Part shown: piece by piece, positions 43,647 to 52,657 of the stretch
How the letters are laid out: each line of letters opens with the position of its first letter
How positions within the stretch are numbered: the first letter of the stretch is position 1
NCBI RefSeq assembly: GCF_052030545.1
Contig: NZ_JBPDIH010000003.1
Location: 496,001 to 560,000 of the forward strand
Source of the DNA: CANMXU01 sp052030545
GTDB taxonomy: Bacteria > Pseudomonadota > Gammaproteobacteria > Enterobacterales > Alteromonadaceae
DNA length: 64,000 nt
Direction: 5' to 3'
Position numbers and translations under genes: made by a program
The notes under the pieces: model-generated
What the model saw: the letters and a program-made list of their open reading frames with translations, nothing else
What the model was told of the DNA's origin: nothing
Database searches by the model: none

Positions 43647-44503
43647 TAAGCCGCCTTCTTATTTAGCCACTCTTCCATTTGGATAAAGCTAGGTTTTGCG
43701 TCTTTATCAATAAGTTTTCGTCCGGCATCAACTGCCAGTAAAGGGGTTTTTCCGGTATTGTGCGACACTAAAATCGACTTAATACATTCAAGCAAACCAA
43801 TTTTTTTATCGACCCGTGTGGCTAAGGCGTGACTTAACGGCTCAAAAATACAGTAACACATGAAAATACCAATAAAGGTGCCGACCAATGCTGCACCAAC
43901 ATGCAAGCCTATCGACAATAACGGACCATCGAGTTTCGACATGGTAATAATAATGCCCATCACCGCAGCCAAAATACCAAAGCCAGGCATAGCTTCACCT
44001 GTGGTGTGCAGCGCGCTCGACGGTTTTAACATGTCTTCTTCAATGGCGGCAATTTCTTGTTCTAGTAACGACTCAAGCTCGTGCGCGGTCATTTTTCCCA
44101 TCGACAACATTCTGAAATTGTCGGTAATAAATTGCATTAGAATTGGGTCAGAGTGGATTTTTGGGTATTGCAGAAACAGCGAGCTTTCCTGCCAAAATTC
44201 AATATGCTCATCAAGTGATTTTAAGCCCTTTTGGCGAACACTTTCTAATAAGGCATGCATCACACACAATAGCTCTTGCGCAGTTTGACTATGGTCGGGC
44301 TGAGCGCCAAACAAGGCAACCACTTGGCTTTTAATGGCAACCAGTACTTGGCGAGAATTAGCTATCACCATAGAACCAAGGCCCGCGCCAAGAATAATCA
44401 CTAATTCGGCCGGTTGCCACAGCGATAATAATCGACCATTGGCCATAACAAAGCCACCAAAAACGCACAAGAATACAATACCTAAGCCTAAAAATTTCTG
44501 CAT
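43646..44503 (-). CDS. motA: Lateral flagellar stator protein MotA (LafT)
   Basis: A 285-residue, four-helix stator protein of the E. coli MotA type. An N-terminal helix pair (FLGLGIVFLCVFGGFVMA and AELVIILGAGLGSMVIA), a large cytoplasmic loop, then PGFGILAAVMGIIITM and GAALVGTFIGIFMCY, which line the ion channel. The tail is charged. It couples proton flow to lateral flagellar rotation. Start and stop join fliA (10-bp gap) and motB (overlap). Confidence 0.95.
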   Translation of the reverse strand: MQKFLGLGIVFLCVFGGFVMANGRLLSLWQPAELVIILGAGLGSMVIANSRQVLVAIKSQVVALFGAQPDHSQTAQELLCVMHALLESVRQKGLKSLDEHIEFWQESSLFLQYPKIHSDPILMQFITDNFRMLSMGKMTAHELESLLEQEIAAIEEDMLKPSSALHTTGEAMPGFGILAAVMGIIITMSKLDGPLLSIGLHVGAALVGTFIGIFMCYCIFEPLSHALATRVDKKIGLLECIKSILVSHNTGKTPLLAVDAGRKLIDKDAKPSFIQMEEWLNKKAA

Positions 44504-44513
44504 AATTCTTTCC

Positions 44514-45263
44514 TTACAATAAATCAGCTAACTGATCTTTTAATTGCTTCACCGCTAACTTATGTAATTGACAAACTCTCGACTCGGTAACATCTAAGGT
44601 CAATGCTATTTCTTTCATATTCAATTCGTGTTGGTAGTAAAGGGTGAGCAGTAATTGTTCGCGCTCGGGCAGCTGGCTTAGTGCCTGCATGACACTTTGT
44701 TTTAGATCTGCGTACTCACCGTTACCGCTTTCACCATCAAAACTGCTGCCGTTTTCGAGCATTTCGTCCATGCTATACATTTCTTCGGCAACACTGTCTA
44801 ACTGCATTTCTAAAAGTTGCTCTATTGAAATTTCCATCGCAGCAGCCAGTTCGGAATTTGAAACATCACGACCCAATTTTTTGGTTAGCGCGCGGCGATG
44901 TTGGTTCAGTTTATTGCCTTGTTGTCTTGCTTGACGTGGTCGCCAATCGAGTCGTCTCAGCTCATCTAAAATAGCGCCTCTGATACGCTGAAACGCGTAG
45001 CCTTCAAAGGCATCATCAGGCGCAGCACCGTAGCGACGAATCGCTTCTAATAAACCAAGCGAACCAATTTGAATTAAATCTTCATAGGCATGTATGCTGC
45101 TAAGTTGGCTACGTAAATGCGTAACAACTCGCTTAACTAAATATAAATATTGCAGCAAATATTGTTGTTCATTATTCGCTGCGTTATTGCCTGAATGCTG
45201 AAACTTAGCAGTCGTTTCAGCATCTTGAGAAAAAGGTTGAGATATTGCTAAAGGTTGCGCCAC
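44514..45263 (-). CDS. fliA: Lateral flagellar sigma-28 factor FliA (LafS)
   Basis: A 249-residue sigma factor of the FliA class. Region 2 includes EDLIQIGSLGLLEAIRRYG and FEGYAFQRIRGAILDELR; region 3 and a region 4 helix-turn-helix (MKEIALTLDVTESRVCQL) follow. It directs transcription of late lateral genes and is held by the FlgM encoded at 61897. The N-terminal 30 residues are Gln-rich and variable. It lies between fliL and motA, the lafF-lafS-lafT order. Confidence 0.95.
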   Translation of the reverse strand: MAQPLAISQPFSQDAETTAKFQHSGNNAANNEQQYLLQYLYLVKRVVTHLRSQLSSIHAYEDLIQIGSLGLLEAIRRYGAAPDDAFEGYAFQRIRGAILDELRRLDWRPRQARQQGNKLNQHRRALTKKLGRDVSNSELAAAMEISIEQLLEMQLDSVAEEMYSMDEMLENGSSFDGESGNGEYADLKQSVMQALSQLPEREQLLLTLYYQHELNMKEIALTLDVTESRVCQLHKLAVKQLKDQLADLL

Positions 45264-45272
45264 TTATAACTC

Positions 45273-45776
45273 CTATTGGATCACAAGTTTAGTAATCAAA
45301 ACATTGTCTATTGCCTCGGCAACATCGTATTGCGCTAAGCTCGCTTTTACGTCAGCGTGCAATTGCGTTTGCAGTGACGTTAAATCTTTTAAATAGACGC
45401 GCATGCTGTCAAAGTCGCGCTGGCTTAAATTTTTCACTACCGCGTTTCGAATCGCGGGCAGATAATAATTAAGGTCAGTTAAGTTTTTATCGCTTGAGGT
45501 GACTAATGACATTTCAATCATCATGTAATAAATCACGGTGTCGCTTTCGACGCTAATGACAAACTTTTCTAGTGATAAGTACTTAGGTGCTTGGTTAACC
45601 TCTGTTGCCTGCGGAGTATCAGTTAATAAAAACGCCTGAATATGTTTTTTTCCATATATCGCCGCAGAAGCGATAAGCGCTAATGTCGCAATAAACGTAA
45701 GAAACACAACTTTGCTTGAACCATTGATGTAACGGAAATTGTGGCTCTGAGGATAGTGGTTGGTCGCAGTTTTCAA
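45273..45776 (-). CDS. fliL: Lateral flagellar basal-body protein FliL (LafF)
   Basis: A 167-residue single-pass protein: basic N-terminus, membrane helix at about residues 21-42 (VVFLTFIATLALIASAAIYG), periplasmic FliL domain with LEKFVISVES and the C-terminal NVLITKLVIQ strand. FliL surrounds the stator and stabilises it. The pattern and place correspond to lafF. Confidence 0.88.
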   Translation of the reverse strand: MKTATNHYPQSHNFRYINGSSKVVFLTFIATLALIASAAIYGKKHIQAFLLTDTPQATEVNQAPKYLSLEKFVISVESDTVIYYMMIEMSLVTSSDKNLTDLNYYLPAIRNAVVKNLSQRDFDSMRVYLKDLTSLQTQLHADVKASLAQYDVAEAIDNVLITKLVIQ

Positions 45777-45793
45777 ATTTGGATAACTCCTTT

Positions 45794-46930
45794 TTAAGCA
45801 AAGGTATTTAGCCAGCCGGTCGACGTTGACGATTCGGCTGATTGGTGATGACTTTCTTGATAATTAGATAAAGCGACCTCTTCTTCGCTTTCCTTTAATT
45901 GTTCAGGCAAAGAATCGTCAGAAACATTAACATCGACACCGCCGCTAAACTGTTGTTCAAGGCCGGCACCTAAGCGCGAGCTACTGTCTAACAAGGCATC
46001 TCTTACTGCGCTATTATTGGCGGATAGGTTGACCAGCATGCGATCACCCTCCGTTCTAATATTCACTTCTAAACGACCTAAATCAGGGGGATCTAAACGA
46101 ATATTGACTTGTTTAATTTGCTGGCTCGCTTGCATTTGAATGCGATCTTGCAGCACCGTCACTAATTGCTTTGACCAGTTTTGTTGCTGTGCTTCTAATT
46201 TCACCGCTGACCATTCATAACGTCCAGTATGTGTTTGCACCCGCTCGCTAAAGCTAAAGTCTGTTAATGCATGTTCGCTGCGACTGGTAACCGGTTCAAT
46301 AAAGGTTCTGCTGTGCGTACTTAGCTGAGCGATATCCGCTGCTTTTAAACCTGGGTTAGCAAAACCGTTTTTTAGTAATACTTGTTCAGGCAAATTTAGC
46401 GATGACTGAACATTTGCGCCAATGGCACTTTTTTGTGAGCTAACTTGCGCTTGTACCGCATTATAGCTGTGCGCAGAACTTGTACTTAGCGCCGCCAAAT
46501 TTACCGATAAGTTTACAGTAGCTAAGCTAACATTTGCGCGTTCAACGCCAATGGCGCCAACTTGCTGGGCTTGTTTAACATTGCCTTTCATCGATAAATT
46601 TTGCTCGCTAGCAACTGCAGTTGAATTGTTGGCACTATTCGCCACAATCGCCATTTGTTCGGTTATTGCCGTGTTGCCTTGCACGGTTGGCTCCTGTGCT
46701 GTTGGGGCTTGATTAGCCAGGTGCTCATTAGCCACTAACCCGTTTACTGGCGCTGCTAAAACGCTAGCCATTGGCGTATCTGCTTGTTGCTTAACTTCTG
46801 CAAGCACTTGCTGATAATCACTTGATGAGGCGAATTGTTCAGCGGTCTCAGTATCTGGTTGCGTAGCGACCGCCTCTTTAGTGTTCGTGGCATTATCGTT
46901 TGCTTGTTTTGGCAACGCGGTAATTAACAT
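45794..46930 (-). CDS. fliK: Lateral flagellar hook-length protein FliK (LafE)
   Basis: A 378-residue protein. The first 250 residues are low complexity (Ala, Gln, Asn, Thr, Val), as expected of a molecular ruler. The C-terminal Flg_hook domain (about 265-345) shows IRLDPPDLGRLEVNIR and VRDALLDSSSRL. It measures the hook and switches the export gate to filament substrates. Its ATG overlaps the fliT stop by one base. Confidence 0.88.
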   Translation of the reverse strand: MLITALPKQANDNATNTKEAVATQPDTETAEQFASSSDYQQVLAEVKQQADTPMASVLAAPVNGLVANEHLANQAPTAQEPTVQGNTAITEQMAIVANSANNSTAVASEQNLSMKGNVKQAQQVGAIGVERANVSLATVNLSVNLAALSTSSAHSYNAVQAQVSSQKSAIGANVQSSLNLPEQVLLKNGFANPGLKAADIAQLSTHSRTFIEPVTSRSEHALTDFSFSERVQTHTGRYEWSAVKLEAQQQNWSKQLVTVLQDRIQMQASQQIKQVNIRLDPPDLGRLEVNIRTEGDRMLVNLSANNSAVRDALLDSSSRLGAGLEQQFSGGVDVNVSDDSLPEQLKESEEEVALSNYQESHHQSAESSTSTGWLNTFA

Positions 46931-47256
46931 TAGCTTTGTGCTCCTGCGCTTTGGTAGGCAAGTAAGCCTTCCTTGTTTTGCTGGGTATTGGTCATTTTTT
47001 CTTTAAGATCCTCATTCACCGCCTGACACTGTTTCATTAATGTTTGATGGGAGATGTACAAGGTTCTTAGCTCTGGTGCTAACTCAGCCAACAAGGCCTC
47101 ATCAGCATTAATTTTTATCAGCAGCTCGGTTAGCCGATTATTGAGCTCGGTCACCGTGCCTAAATGAAAATTTTCATCGGCCATTTGTATGGCAATATTG
47201 AGTTGCGCTATTTTTTTTCGATAAGCAGATAAATAATTAACGGGCGTTCTCATCAC
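46930..47256 (-). CDS. FliT-like chaperone (LafD position)
   Basis: A 108-residue, all-helical soluble protein with heptad-like spacing. Sequence similarity to FliT is weak by eye, so the call rests on helical content, size and the place between fliS and fliK (lafC-lafD-lafE order). FliT binds the cap protein FliD in other systems. A 384-bp gap separates it from fliS, so it may start a separate transcript. Confidence 0.6.
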   Translation of the reverse strand: MMRTPVNYLSAYRKKIAQLNIAIQMADENFHLGTVTELNNRLTELLIKINADEALLAELAPELRTLYISHQTLMKQCQAVNEDLKEKMTNTQQNKEGLLAYQSAGAQS

Positions 47257-47570
47257 ATTTTTTCTTTTTGTTGTGTGTGTCGACTAGCTAATTGCAATGC
47301 GCGCGCCAACTATAAAAGCGATTAAAAACAATAAGATAACAACACTCTGCAGATATAAAGGAAATCGCACTTCCCCTTAAGCGGAAAAGAAAACAGGATG
47401 CATTATTCGCGTTAAATTTGTGACAAAAATAACCGTTAATATTGGCGTGTGATCAGGACATCAAGAACGAAAAAATAAAAAAGTGCACATCCATGTGCTG
47501 CCGTATGACTGGCAAAAAACGAGCATACAAGATCGAAGAAGAACTGCTAAAAATAGCGAGAGAAGTGAGG

Positions 47571-47627
47571 AAAAACACCGAGCAATTATGCCCAGTTAAG
47601 CCAAGCTAAGCTAAATTAAGCTCGGTG
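47571..47627 (-). terminator. Terminator after fliS
   Basis: On the minus strand CACCGAGC pairs with GCTCGGTG across a long, internally structured loop (TTAGCTTAGCTTGGCTTAA) and is followed by TTTTT. The remaining gap to 47257 should hold the promoter of the fliT-fliK-fliL-fliA-motAB-pilZ unit; I could not point to one with confidence. Confidence 0.7.
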
Positions 47628-47640
47628 AACTATTAAAGAA

Positions 47641-48033
47641 TTAACTGGCTTTGCTGCCAATCATTAACCAACCTTCACGCAAGTTTTCCATCACGTTGGT
47701 TATTGCAGGTAATTGGCTCGGGTCGTTATCGACACTGGCTTGAAATAAAGTTTGTGCACAATAGTCGTAAAGATTATGAAGGTTATCAGCAACCTGACCA
47801 CCTTGTTGTAAATCAAGCGCAGAGTCTAAGCCCGACAGTATTTCAATGCACTTGCTAATAGACTTGCCTTTATGCATATAACGCTCAGCTTTCATATGGC
47901 CTTCAACACGCGCCATTTCATCTAAAAAACCATCGATTAGCATAACCACTAATTTATGTGGATCTGCCGTTGCTGCTTGTGCGTGCGTTGTTGTTTGTTG
48001 ATAGGCTGCTAGGCCAACATCAAATTCCTGCAT
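47641..48033 (-). CDS. fliS: Lateral flagellin export chaperone FliS (LafC)
   Basis: A 130-residue, four-helix chaperone that holds flagellin for export. Family marks are the early YQQTTTHAQAATADPHKLVVMLIDG and the helix KSISKCIEILSGL. The ATG at 48033 is chosen because GGAGAAAG stands before it and FliS proteins start close to this motif; an ATG five codons upstream lacks a ribosome site. It follows fliD by about 100 bp. Confidence 0.93.
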   Translation of the reverse strand: MQEFDVGLAAYQQTTTHAQAATADPHKLVVMLIDGFLDEMARVEGHMKAERYMHKGKSISKCIEILSGLDSALDLQQGGQVADNLHNLYDYCAQTLFQASVDNDPSQLPAITNVMENLREGWLMIGSKAS

Positions 48034-48132
48034 CTGTCTTTCTCCCATTATTCGGTGTTAAGTTTGCGCTTGCTATCGTTTTATCATGCCGCGAATAGGT
48101 AACGAAAAATGTAAATTAGTGTAGATAATCGC

Positions 48133-49434
48133 TTAGCTTGTTGGGAACATAAACAAGCTTGCCGTTTGTTCCATTTGTGCTTGTAATTGGTTCATTTGCG
48201 TAAATTGCGCTAAATAACGTTGGTAAGTATTTTCCATGCGCTTATCAAGTTGCTCAACTTTGTCATTTACCCGATCAACCTGACCATTTAAGCTGTCGAT
48301 GCGATTAGCAAGAAAACCTTTTGACTCAGAAAATGGTTCAATCACATTGGCAAGTGAGGCAACAATGCCATTATCGCCAAGCAGCACTTCATTCAAAATA
48401 TTGCTGTTGGCATTAAGTGAATCTGCCAGTTCGGTTTTATCAAGCGAGAGCTTGCCGTCACGGTCAAAAGATAAACCTAAATCACCTAAATACGTGCCCG
48501 CGGGTAATTGATTAAAAACGCTGCGCATCGCACTACTTAAACTGCGCGCAGTGCCATCGCCTGAAAGGATCGCTCGCTCACCATTTTCACCAAACGAAGA
48601 CGACTTAATCTGTTGATGAAGAGCGTTGTAGCCATCGACTAAACTCGACAAACTGTCGCTAATGCTTTCATCGTCACGGGCAATACTTAATGTCGTCGGA
48701 TTGCCACTGTTAACTTGGCTAAGTTCAATACTTAAGCCGCCAATAATATTATCAATAGCATTGCTGCTCGACGTAATATCAACACCACTGAAGGTAAACT
48801 CGGCATCTTGTGCTGTGGTGAGTTCAGTTTGAGCGCCAATCGCGGCTGTTAATTCATCATATGCCGCGCCAGCACCGGCCATTAAATTCATCGAAACGGT
48901 GTTCGCTGCGCCGGTTTCTTCACTGGTCAGTACCAATTTAACATCACTGCCGGTTTGTAAAATAATCGCATTCACGCCTGGGTTATCGGCCGCGCCATTA
49001 ATGGCATCTCGCAGATCATTTAACGAAGCACCCGCAGGTAGCGTGCTTAAATCGAGCGACATAGTAGTGCCATTAACGCCAACATCTAAAATACCACTGG
49101 TTGGCGCTTGCCAATTTGCATCATTAAAACTCAAACCAACACGATGGGCTTGAGCAAGTTGGTCTACTTCAATGGTGTAATCACCTTCGGCAGCGCCTGC
49201 ACTACTCGTCACTTGCACAAAGCCTTCTTGCGAAAAACTTGGCTCAGTAGCATTTAAACTGCTGCTATCTAACAGGCCATCAAGTACATCAGACAACGCT
49301 TGAGCTTTACCATCAATCGCTTGATACGCGTCGATTTTAGCTTGTGCTAACCTGCTTTGTAGATTTAATTGGTAGTCTAACCCTGAGCGCTCTGCAGAAA
49401 CTAATTGAGCAGCAAACGTAGCCGGATCTATCAT
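48133..49434 (-). CDS. fliD: Lateral flagellar filament cap FliD (LafB)
   Basis: A 433-residue hook-associated protein 2. FliD N domain at about residues 5-100 (FAAQLVSAERSG), hook IN motif about 125-180, FliD C domain 200-420 (SSLVDGYNALHQQIK, YLGDLGLSFDRDGKLSLD). Coiled-coil termini (VDRVNDKVEQLDKRM) form the cap pentamer base. It adds flagellin subunits to the lateral filament tip. It lies downstream of lafA, with a terminator between. Confidence 0.94.
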   Translation of the reverse strand: MIDPATFAAQLVSAERSGLDYQLNLQSRLAQAKIDAYQAIDGKAQALSDVLDGLLDSSSLNATEPSFSQEGFVQVTSSAGAAEGDYTIEVDQLAQAHRVGLSFNDANWQAPTSGILDVGVNGTTMSLDLSTLPAGASLNDLRDAINGAADNPGVNAIILQTGSDVKLVLTSEETGAANTVSMNLMAGAGAAYDELTAAIGAQTELTTAQDAEFTFSGVDITSSSNAIDNIIGGLSIELSQVNSGNPTTLSIARDDESISDSLSSLVDGYNALHQQIKSSSFGENGERAILSGDGTARSLSSAMRSVFNQLPAGTYLGDLGLSFDRDGKLSLDKTELADSLNANSNILNEVLLGDNGIVASLANVIEPFSESKGFLANRIDSLNGQVDRVNDKVEQLDKRMENTYQRYLAQFTQMNQLQAQMEQTASLFMFPTS

Positions 49435-49522
49435 TGCATCACCTTTGAAGTTACTAAATAATCACGTTGCATTAACAACACTTCTTTCATTAACGTTTAT
49501 CACGTAAGAATAAGCGCTAATG

Positions 49523-49561
49523 AAAAAAGTGCTGATAGGTAAGGGGATACCCATCAACACT
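49523..49561 (-). terminator. Terminator of lateral flagellin lafA
   Basis: AGTGTTGATGGGTA and TACCTATCAGCACT form a 14-bp stem with two G-U pairs and a six-base loop; TTTTTTC follows. The strong stop explains how flagellin can be made in far greater amount than the cap protein behind it. Confidence 0.88.
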
Positions 49562-49581
49562 GAAGCTATACCAAGTTAAGA

Positions 49582-50421
49582 TTAACGAAGTAAGCTAGTT
49601 ACCATGCCGCTAATTTGGTTTGCGTTGCTAAGTACCGACATACCTGATTGCATTAACATTTGGTTCTTCGTCATGTTTGACGACTCAGAAGCAAAATCTG
49701 CATCCATAATGCGACCTTTAGACAATTCAACGTTTTGGTCCATATTGCCAAGGTTGTTGATAGTGTGATCTAAACGGTTGATGTTAGCACCAAATTGACC
49801 ACGAATAGTACCAACCTCACCAGTCAATGCGTCTGCTAACCCCATTGCTGCAGTGGCATTTGCTGAAGTATCTAACGTACCCGCTGTAATAGCAGTAATT
49901 GCACCTTCAACCGCTGTAATATTTGTCGAAACATCAACAGTAAGCTTCTCTGCTGCTGAAGCACCAATTTGCAAAGTTACCGCACTAGCAAATTTACCAC
50001 CCGTTAATAGCTTGTTGCCTGAACCGTACTCAGTATTGCTCATAATGCTAGTTAATTCTTTAGCTAATTCGTCAAACTCTGACTGCATTGCAGCACGCTC
50101 ATCAACACCGTTCGTGTCGTTAGCCGCTTGCGTTGCAAGGTCTTTCATACGGTGGCCAATGTTAGTAATTTCATCAAACGCACCTTCAGCCGTTTGTAAC
50201 ATTGAAATACCGTCTTGAGCATTACGTTGTGCTGTTTTTAAACCGTTTGATTGCGATTGTAAACGTACTGCAATTTGTAAACCCGCTGCATCATCTGCTG
50301 CTGAGTTAATGCGTAGACCAGTACCTAGGCGTTCCATAGCACTTGAAAGCATGCTGTTAGTTTTACCTAGTTGGTTTTGTGTAACTAGTGATGAATAGTT
50401 AGTATGAATTGATAAAGACAT
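49582..50421 (-). CDS. lafA: Lateral flagellin LafA
   Basis: A 279-residue flagellin with complete D0/D1 ends: N-terminal SLSIHTNYSSLVTQNQLGK and AADDAAGLQIAVRLQSQ, C-terminal DADFASESSNMTKNQMLMQ and VLSNANQISGMVTSLLR. The central domain is short, so the filament surface is simple, as in lateral flagellins of Vibrio and Aeromonas. AGGAG precedes the ATG, and a sigma-28-like promoter is 39 bases upstream. It is the only flagellin in the window; any polar flagellins would be elsewhere. Confidence 0.96.
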   Translation of the reverse strand: MSLSIHTNYSSLVTQNQLGKTNSMLSSAMERLGTGLRINSAADDAAGLQIAVRLQSQSNGLKTAQRNAQDGISMLQTAEGAFDEITNIGHRMKDLATQAANDTNGVDERAAMQSEFDELAKELTSIMSNTEYGSGNKLLTGGKFASAVTLQIGASAAEKLTVDVSTNITAVEGAITAITAGTLDTSANATAAMGLADALTGEVGTIRGQFGANINRLDHTINNLGNMDQNVELSKGRIMDADFASESSNMTKNQMLMQSGMSVLSNANQISGMVTSLLR

Positions 50422-50459
50422 TGTTATTCTCCTACTGTACCTAAGTACTTTTAATTATC

Positions 50460-50486
50460 AAATCAGCAATAGATTCAAATAGTTGA
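50460..50486 (-). promoter_or_regulatory. Candidate sigma-28 promoter of lafA
   Basis: TCAACTAT, eleven bases, then GCTGATTT match the FliA consensus (TAAAGTTT-N11-GCCGATAA) at five of eight positions in each box with exact spacing. The start site would be near 50452, giving a 31-base leader. The rest of 50487-50735 holds no gene that I can support. Confidence 0.5.
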
Positions 50487-50735
50487 ATATGTATCATTGA
50501 TTTGTGTTGCCCTTTAAATAAGCGACCAGGTTTGAAAATAACTTAAATATCTTTTTAATAAATTTTGATTTTTTTGCGAAAACTACGCAGTAATGACAAT
50601 TCACTTCGCATCAAACCCTAGTTGCCAAATGGCGCACAAATTACATCTGCAATGTGTTGAATAGGATTAAAAGATGAATAGCGAGGAAGAGAAGCTGGAA
50701 AGGAAAAATGATATCCGCTTACGGTTAAAACACGC

Positions 50736-51740
50736 TTAGCGTGCGTTATTATTTTGCAGCAGTGATACTGCGGTATCGCGTGAAATATTCGCTTGTGCCA
50801 ATAAGCCAGTTAAACGGCTGCCAAAATCACCTTGGCGTAACAATTGGCTCAATTCTGTTTGCACTTCTTCAATATTTCCGCTGTAAGCAACTTGTGCAGT
50901 TTCTTGCTGAATTTGGCTCATAATATAACGTAATGCGGCAATGCTACGTTTTACGTCATTTTGCATGGCGGTGATTTTTGCTTTGATCTCAGTAACAGGA
51001 TCTTGTTCAATGCTTTTAGCTAATTGTTCTAGTTGCGGTTTTTGCTCTTGAAGCTGCACTGGAACTGGGTTGCCCGCGGGAATGCGAATACCTTCACCGG
51101 AAAATAGTACCGGTTCTGCAAGCTGTCGGCTTTGCCCTTGATTGATACTAAAACTCAGTTGCTTATCGCCATGCTTAGCAACACCAATATTAAGTGGTGC
51201 CAGTGCTTTAGCCACTAAACCAACCACTTCATTATTGCCGGCGCCTTCAGGTAAATGAAAACTCACTGACTTACCTGCCGTTGGCAAGACCATGTTGATG
51301 GTTTCAGCAGGCTTAACCGAAAATAAATCAACACTGTTTAAAACAAACTGACTTTGCTGAGCATGTTTCGATAATACTTTCGGCTGTAAATTACTGCTTA
51401 AATCGTCGCTAACCTTATGTTGCAATTGTTTTAGACTATCGACAGTTTTTTGTGGTTGTTTAACGTGCAGGTTAAGTGAACGCTCTATACTTACTAGCTC
51501 TCGATAAACATTGGTTAAACTGCGTTCAGCACTTTGCGCTTGGGCATTTTTTTGCTGAACCACACCCCAATTCGCCCAACGCTCAAACCGCGCAGCATTT
51601 ACCTGAGCACTTGAATAATTGGCGACTTTTTTCTCATTACCACCAGCAGCACTGAGTTGATTAACATCAGTGGCGATAACCTTGTTCGAGTTATTGCTTT
51701 TACTGACACTATCAAGATTGGGATTGCTAACTTTGATCAT
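50736..51740 (-). CDS. Unnamed lateral flagellar protein, 334 residues
   Basis: I do not recognise an established family. Residues 1-50 are polar (Asn, Ser rich). Residues 60-140 are helical and Gln-rich with coiled-coil character. Residues about 165-245 look beta-rich, with a stretch (SFHLPEGAGNNEVVGLVAKA, then LSFSINQGQSRQL) that resembles a hook IN motif as in FliD or flagellins. Residues 250-334 are helical again. No signal peptide is present. It lies 9 bp after flgL and before lafA. Export by the flagellar apparatus or a junction role is a reasonable guess. Confidence 0.7.
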   Translation of the reverse strand: MIKVSNPNLDSVSKSNNSNKVIATDVNQLSAAGGNEKKVANYSSAQVNAARFERWANWGVVQQKNAQAQSAERSLTNVYRELVSIERSLNLHVKQPQKTVDSLKQLQHKVSDDLSSNLQPKVLSKHAQQSQFVLNSVDLFSVKPAETINMVLPTAGKSVSFHLPEGAGNNEVVGLVAKALAPLNIGVAKHGDKQLSFSINQGQSRQLAEPVLFSGEGIRIPAGNPVPVQLQEQKPQLEQLAKSIEQDPVTEIKAKITAMQNDVKRSIAALRYIMSQIQQETAQVAYSGNIEEVQTELSQLLRQGDFGSRLTGLLAQANISRDTAVSLLQNNNAR

Positions 51741-51749
51741 AAAAACAGC

Positions 51750-52637
51750 TTACATGTGGCCAAATAAATTGATTTGATTAACTTTGGTATACACCAGTTG
51801 CGTGGTTTGCAATGCTAATTCCGCTTGGCTTAATTCCATCGACGCTTGTGCATAATCAAGCGACTCTAATTTTAACTGTAAGGTTTTACTATACAAGCTA
51901 ATATCGTCGTTTGTCGCCAAAACATTGTCGAGCACATTGATACGTGCGCCAATTTCAGTTATCAGCTCTAAGTTAGCGTCTAAACTAACATCAACACTGT
52001 CGAGCATAGCAGTCACCTCTGTGCCAACATCACCAGAGTTAGTATTGAGTACATTAACAAAAGTGTCTAAATCATCGAGTAAGTTATTACTGCCAAAGAG
52101 TACATTTTCAATATCAACATTGGTTGCGACTTGCACGCCAGCAGAAATATTCACTTCTCGGTTAAGATTGTCACCTTGAAAACTATTGGCGGCTGATACC
52201 GGTGGCGTATCAACGTGTGAACCTGAAAACAAATATTTACCATCGCTGCCTTTGGCATTGGCGGTATCAACTAATGCTTCTTTTAGCGCACTAATTTCGC
52301 TTGCGAGTGCTTGGCGCTCTGCCAAACCATAACTTGCATTACCCGCTTTTAAGGTGAGATCACGCAATTGCAATAAGGTATCTGAAAAGCTGGTCATATA
52401 GGTTTCAGCACTGCCTAAATGGCTACGCGCATTACCAATATTGGCGTTATATTGCGATAAATTGGCCTGCTCTTTTTTCAGCGCCATTAGTTGCACAGTG
52501 CCCATGGCATCGTCTGACGGTTTTAAAATGCGCTTGCCAGTCGCCATTTGCTGACTGATGGTCGAAAAATCAACCGCACCGCGCTGCAAACTGTTCATCA
52601 TTAACTGCTGTAATTGGCTAGTACTTACTCTCATCAT
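51750..52637 (-). CDS. flgL: Lateral hook-filament junction protein FlgL
   Basis: A 295-residue flagellin-fold protein: N-terminal MRVSTSQLQQLMMNSLQRG and MATGKRILKPSDDAMGT, C-terminal SLDYAQASMELSQAELALQ. It forms the second ring between hook and filament. Tandem ATG codons begin the gene. It follows flgK by 20 bp in one long operon. Confidence 0.94.
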   Translation of the reverse strand: MMRVSTSQLQQLMMNSLQRGAVDFSTISQQMATGKRILKPSDDAMGTVQLMALKKEQANLSQYNANIGNARSHLGSAETYMTSFSDTLLQLRDLTLKAGNASYGLAERQALASEISALKEALVDTANAKGSDGKYLFSGSHVDTPPVSAANSFQGDNLNREVNISAGVQVATNVDIENVLFGSNNLLDDLDTFVNVLNTNSGDVGTEVTAMLDSVDVSLDANLELITEIGARINVLDNVLATNDDISLYSKTLQLKLESLDYAQASMELSQAELALQTTQLVYTKVNQINLFGHM

Positions 52638-52657
52638 AAATCCTTGGTTTGCGCGGC

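Noticed and set aside
49435..49522. A sigma-28 promoter before fliD (TCAT-N15-CGTGATAA)
   Set aside because: Only the GATAA part of the -10 box fits; the -35 box does not match well enough.
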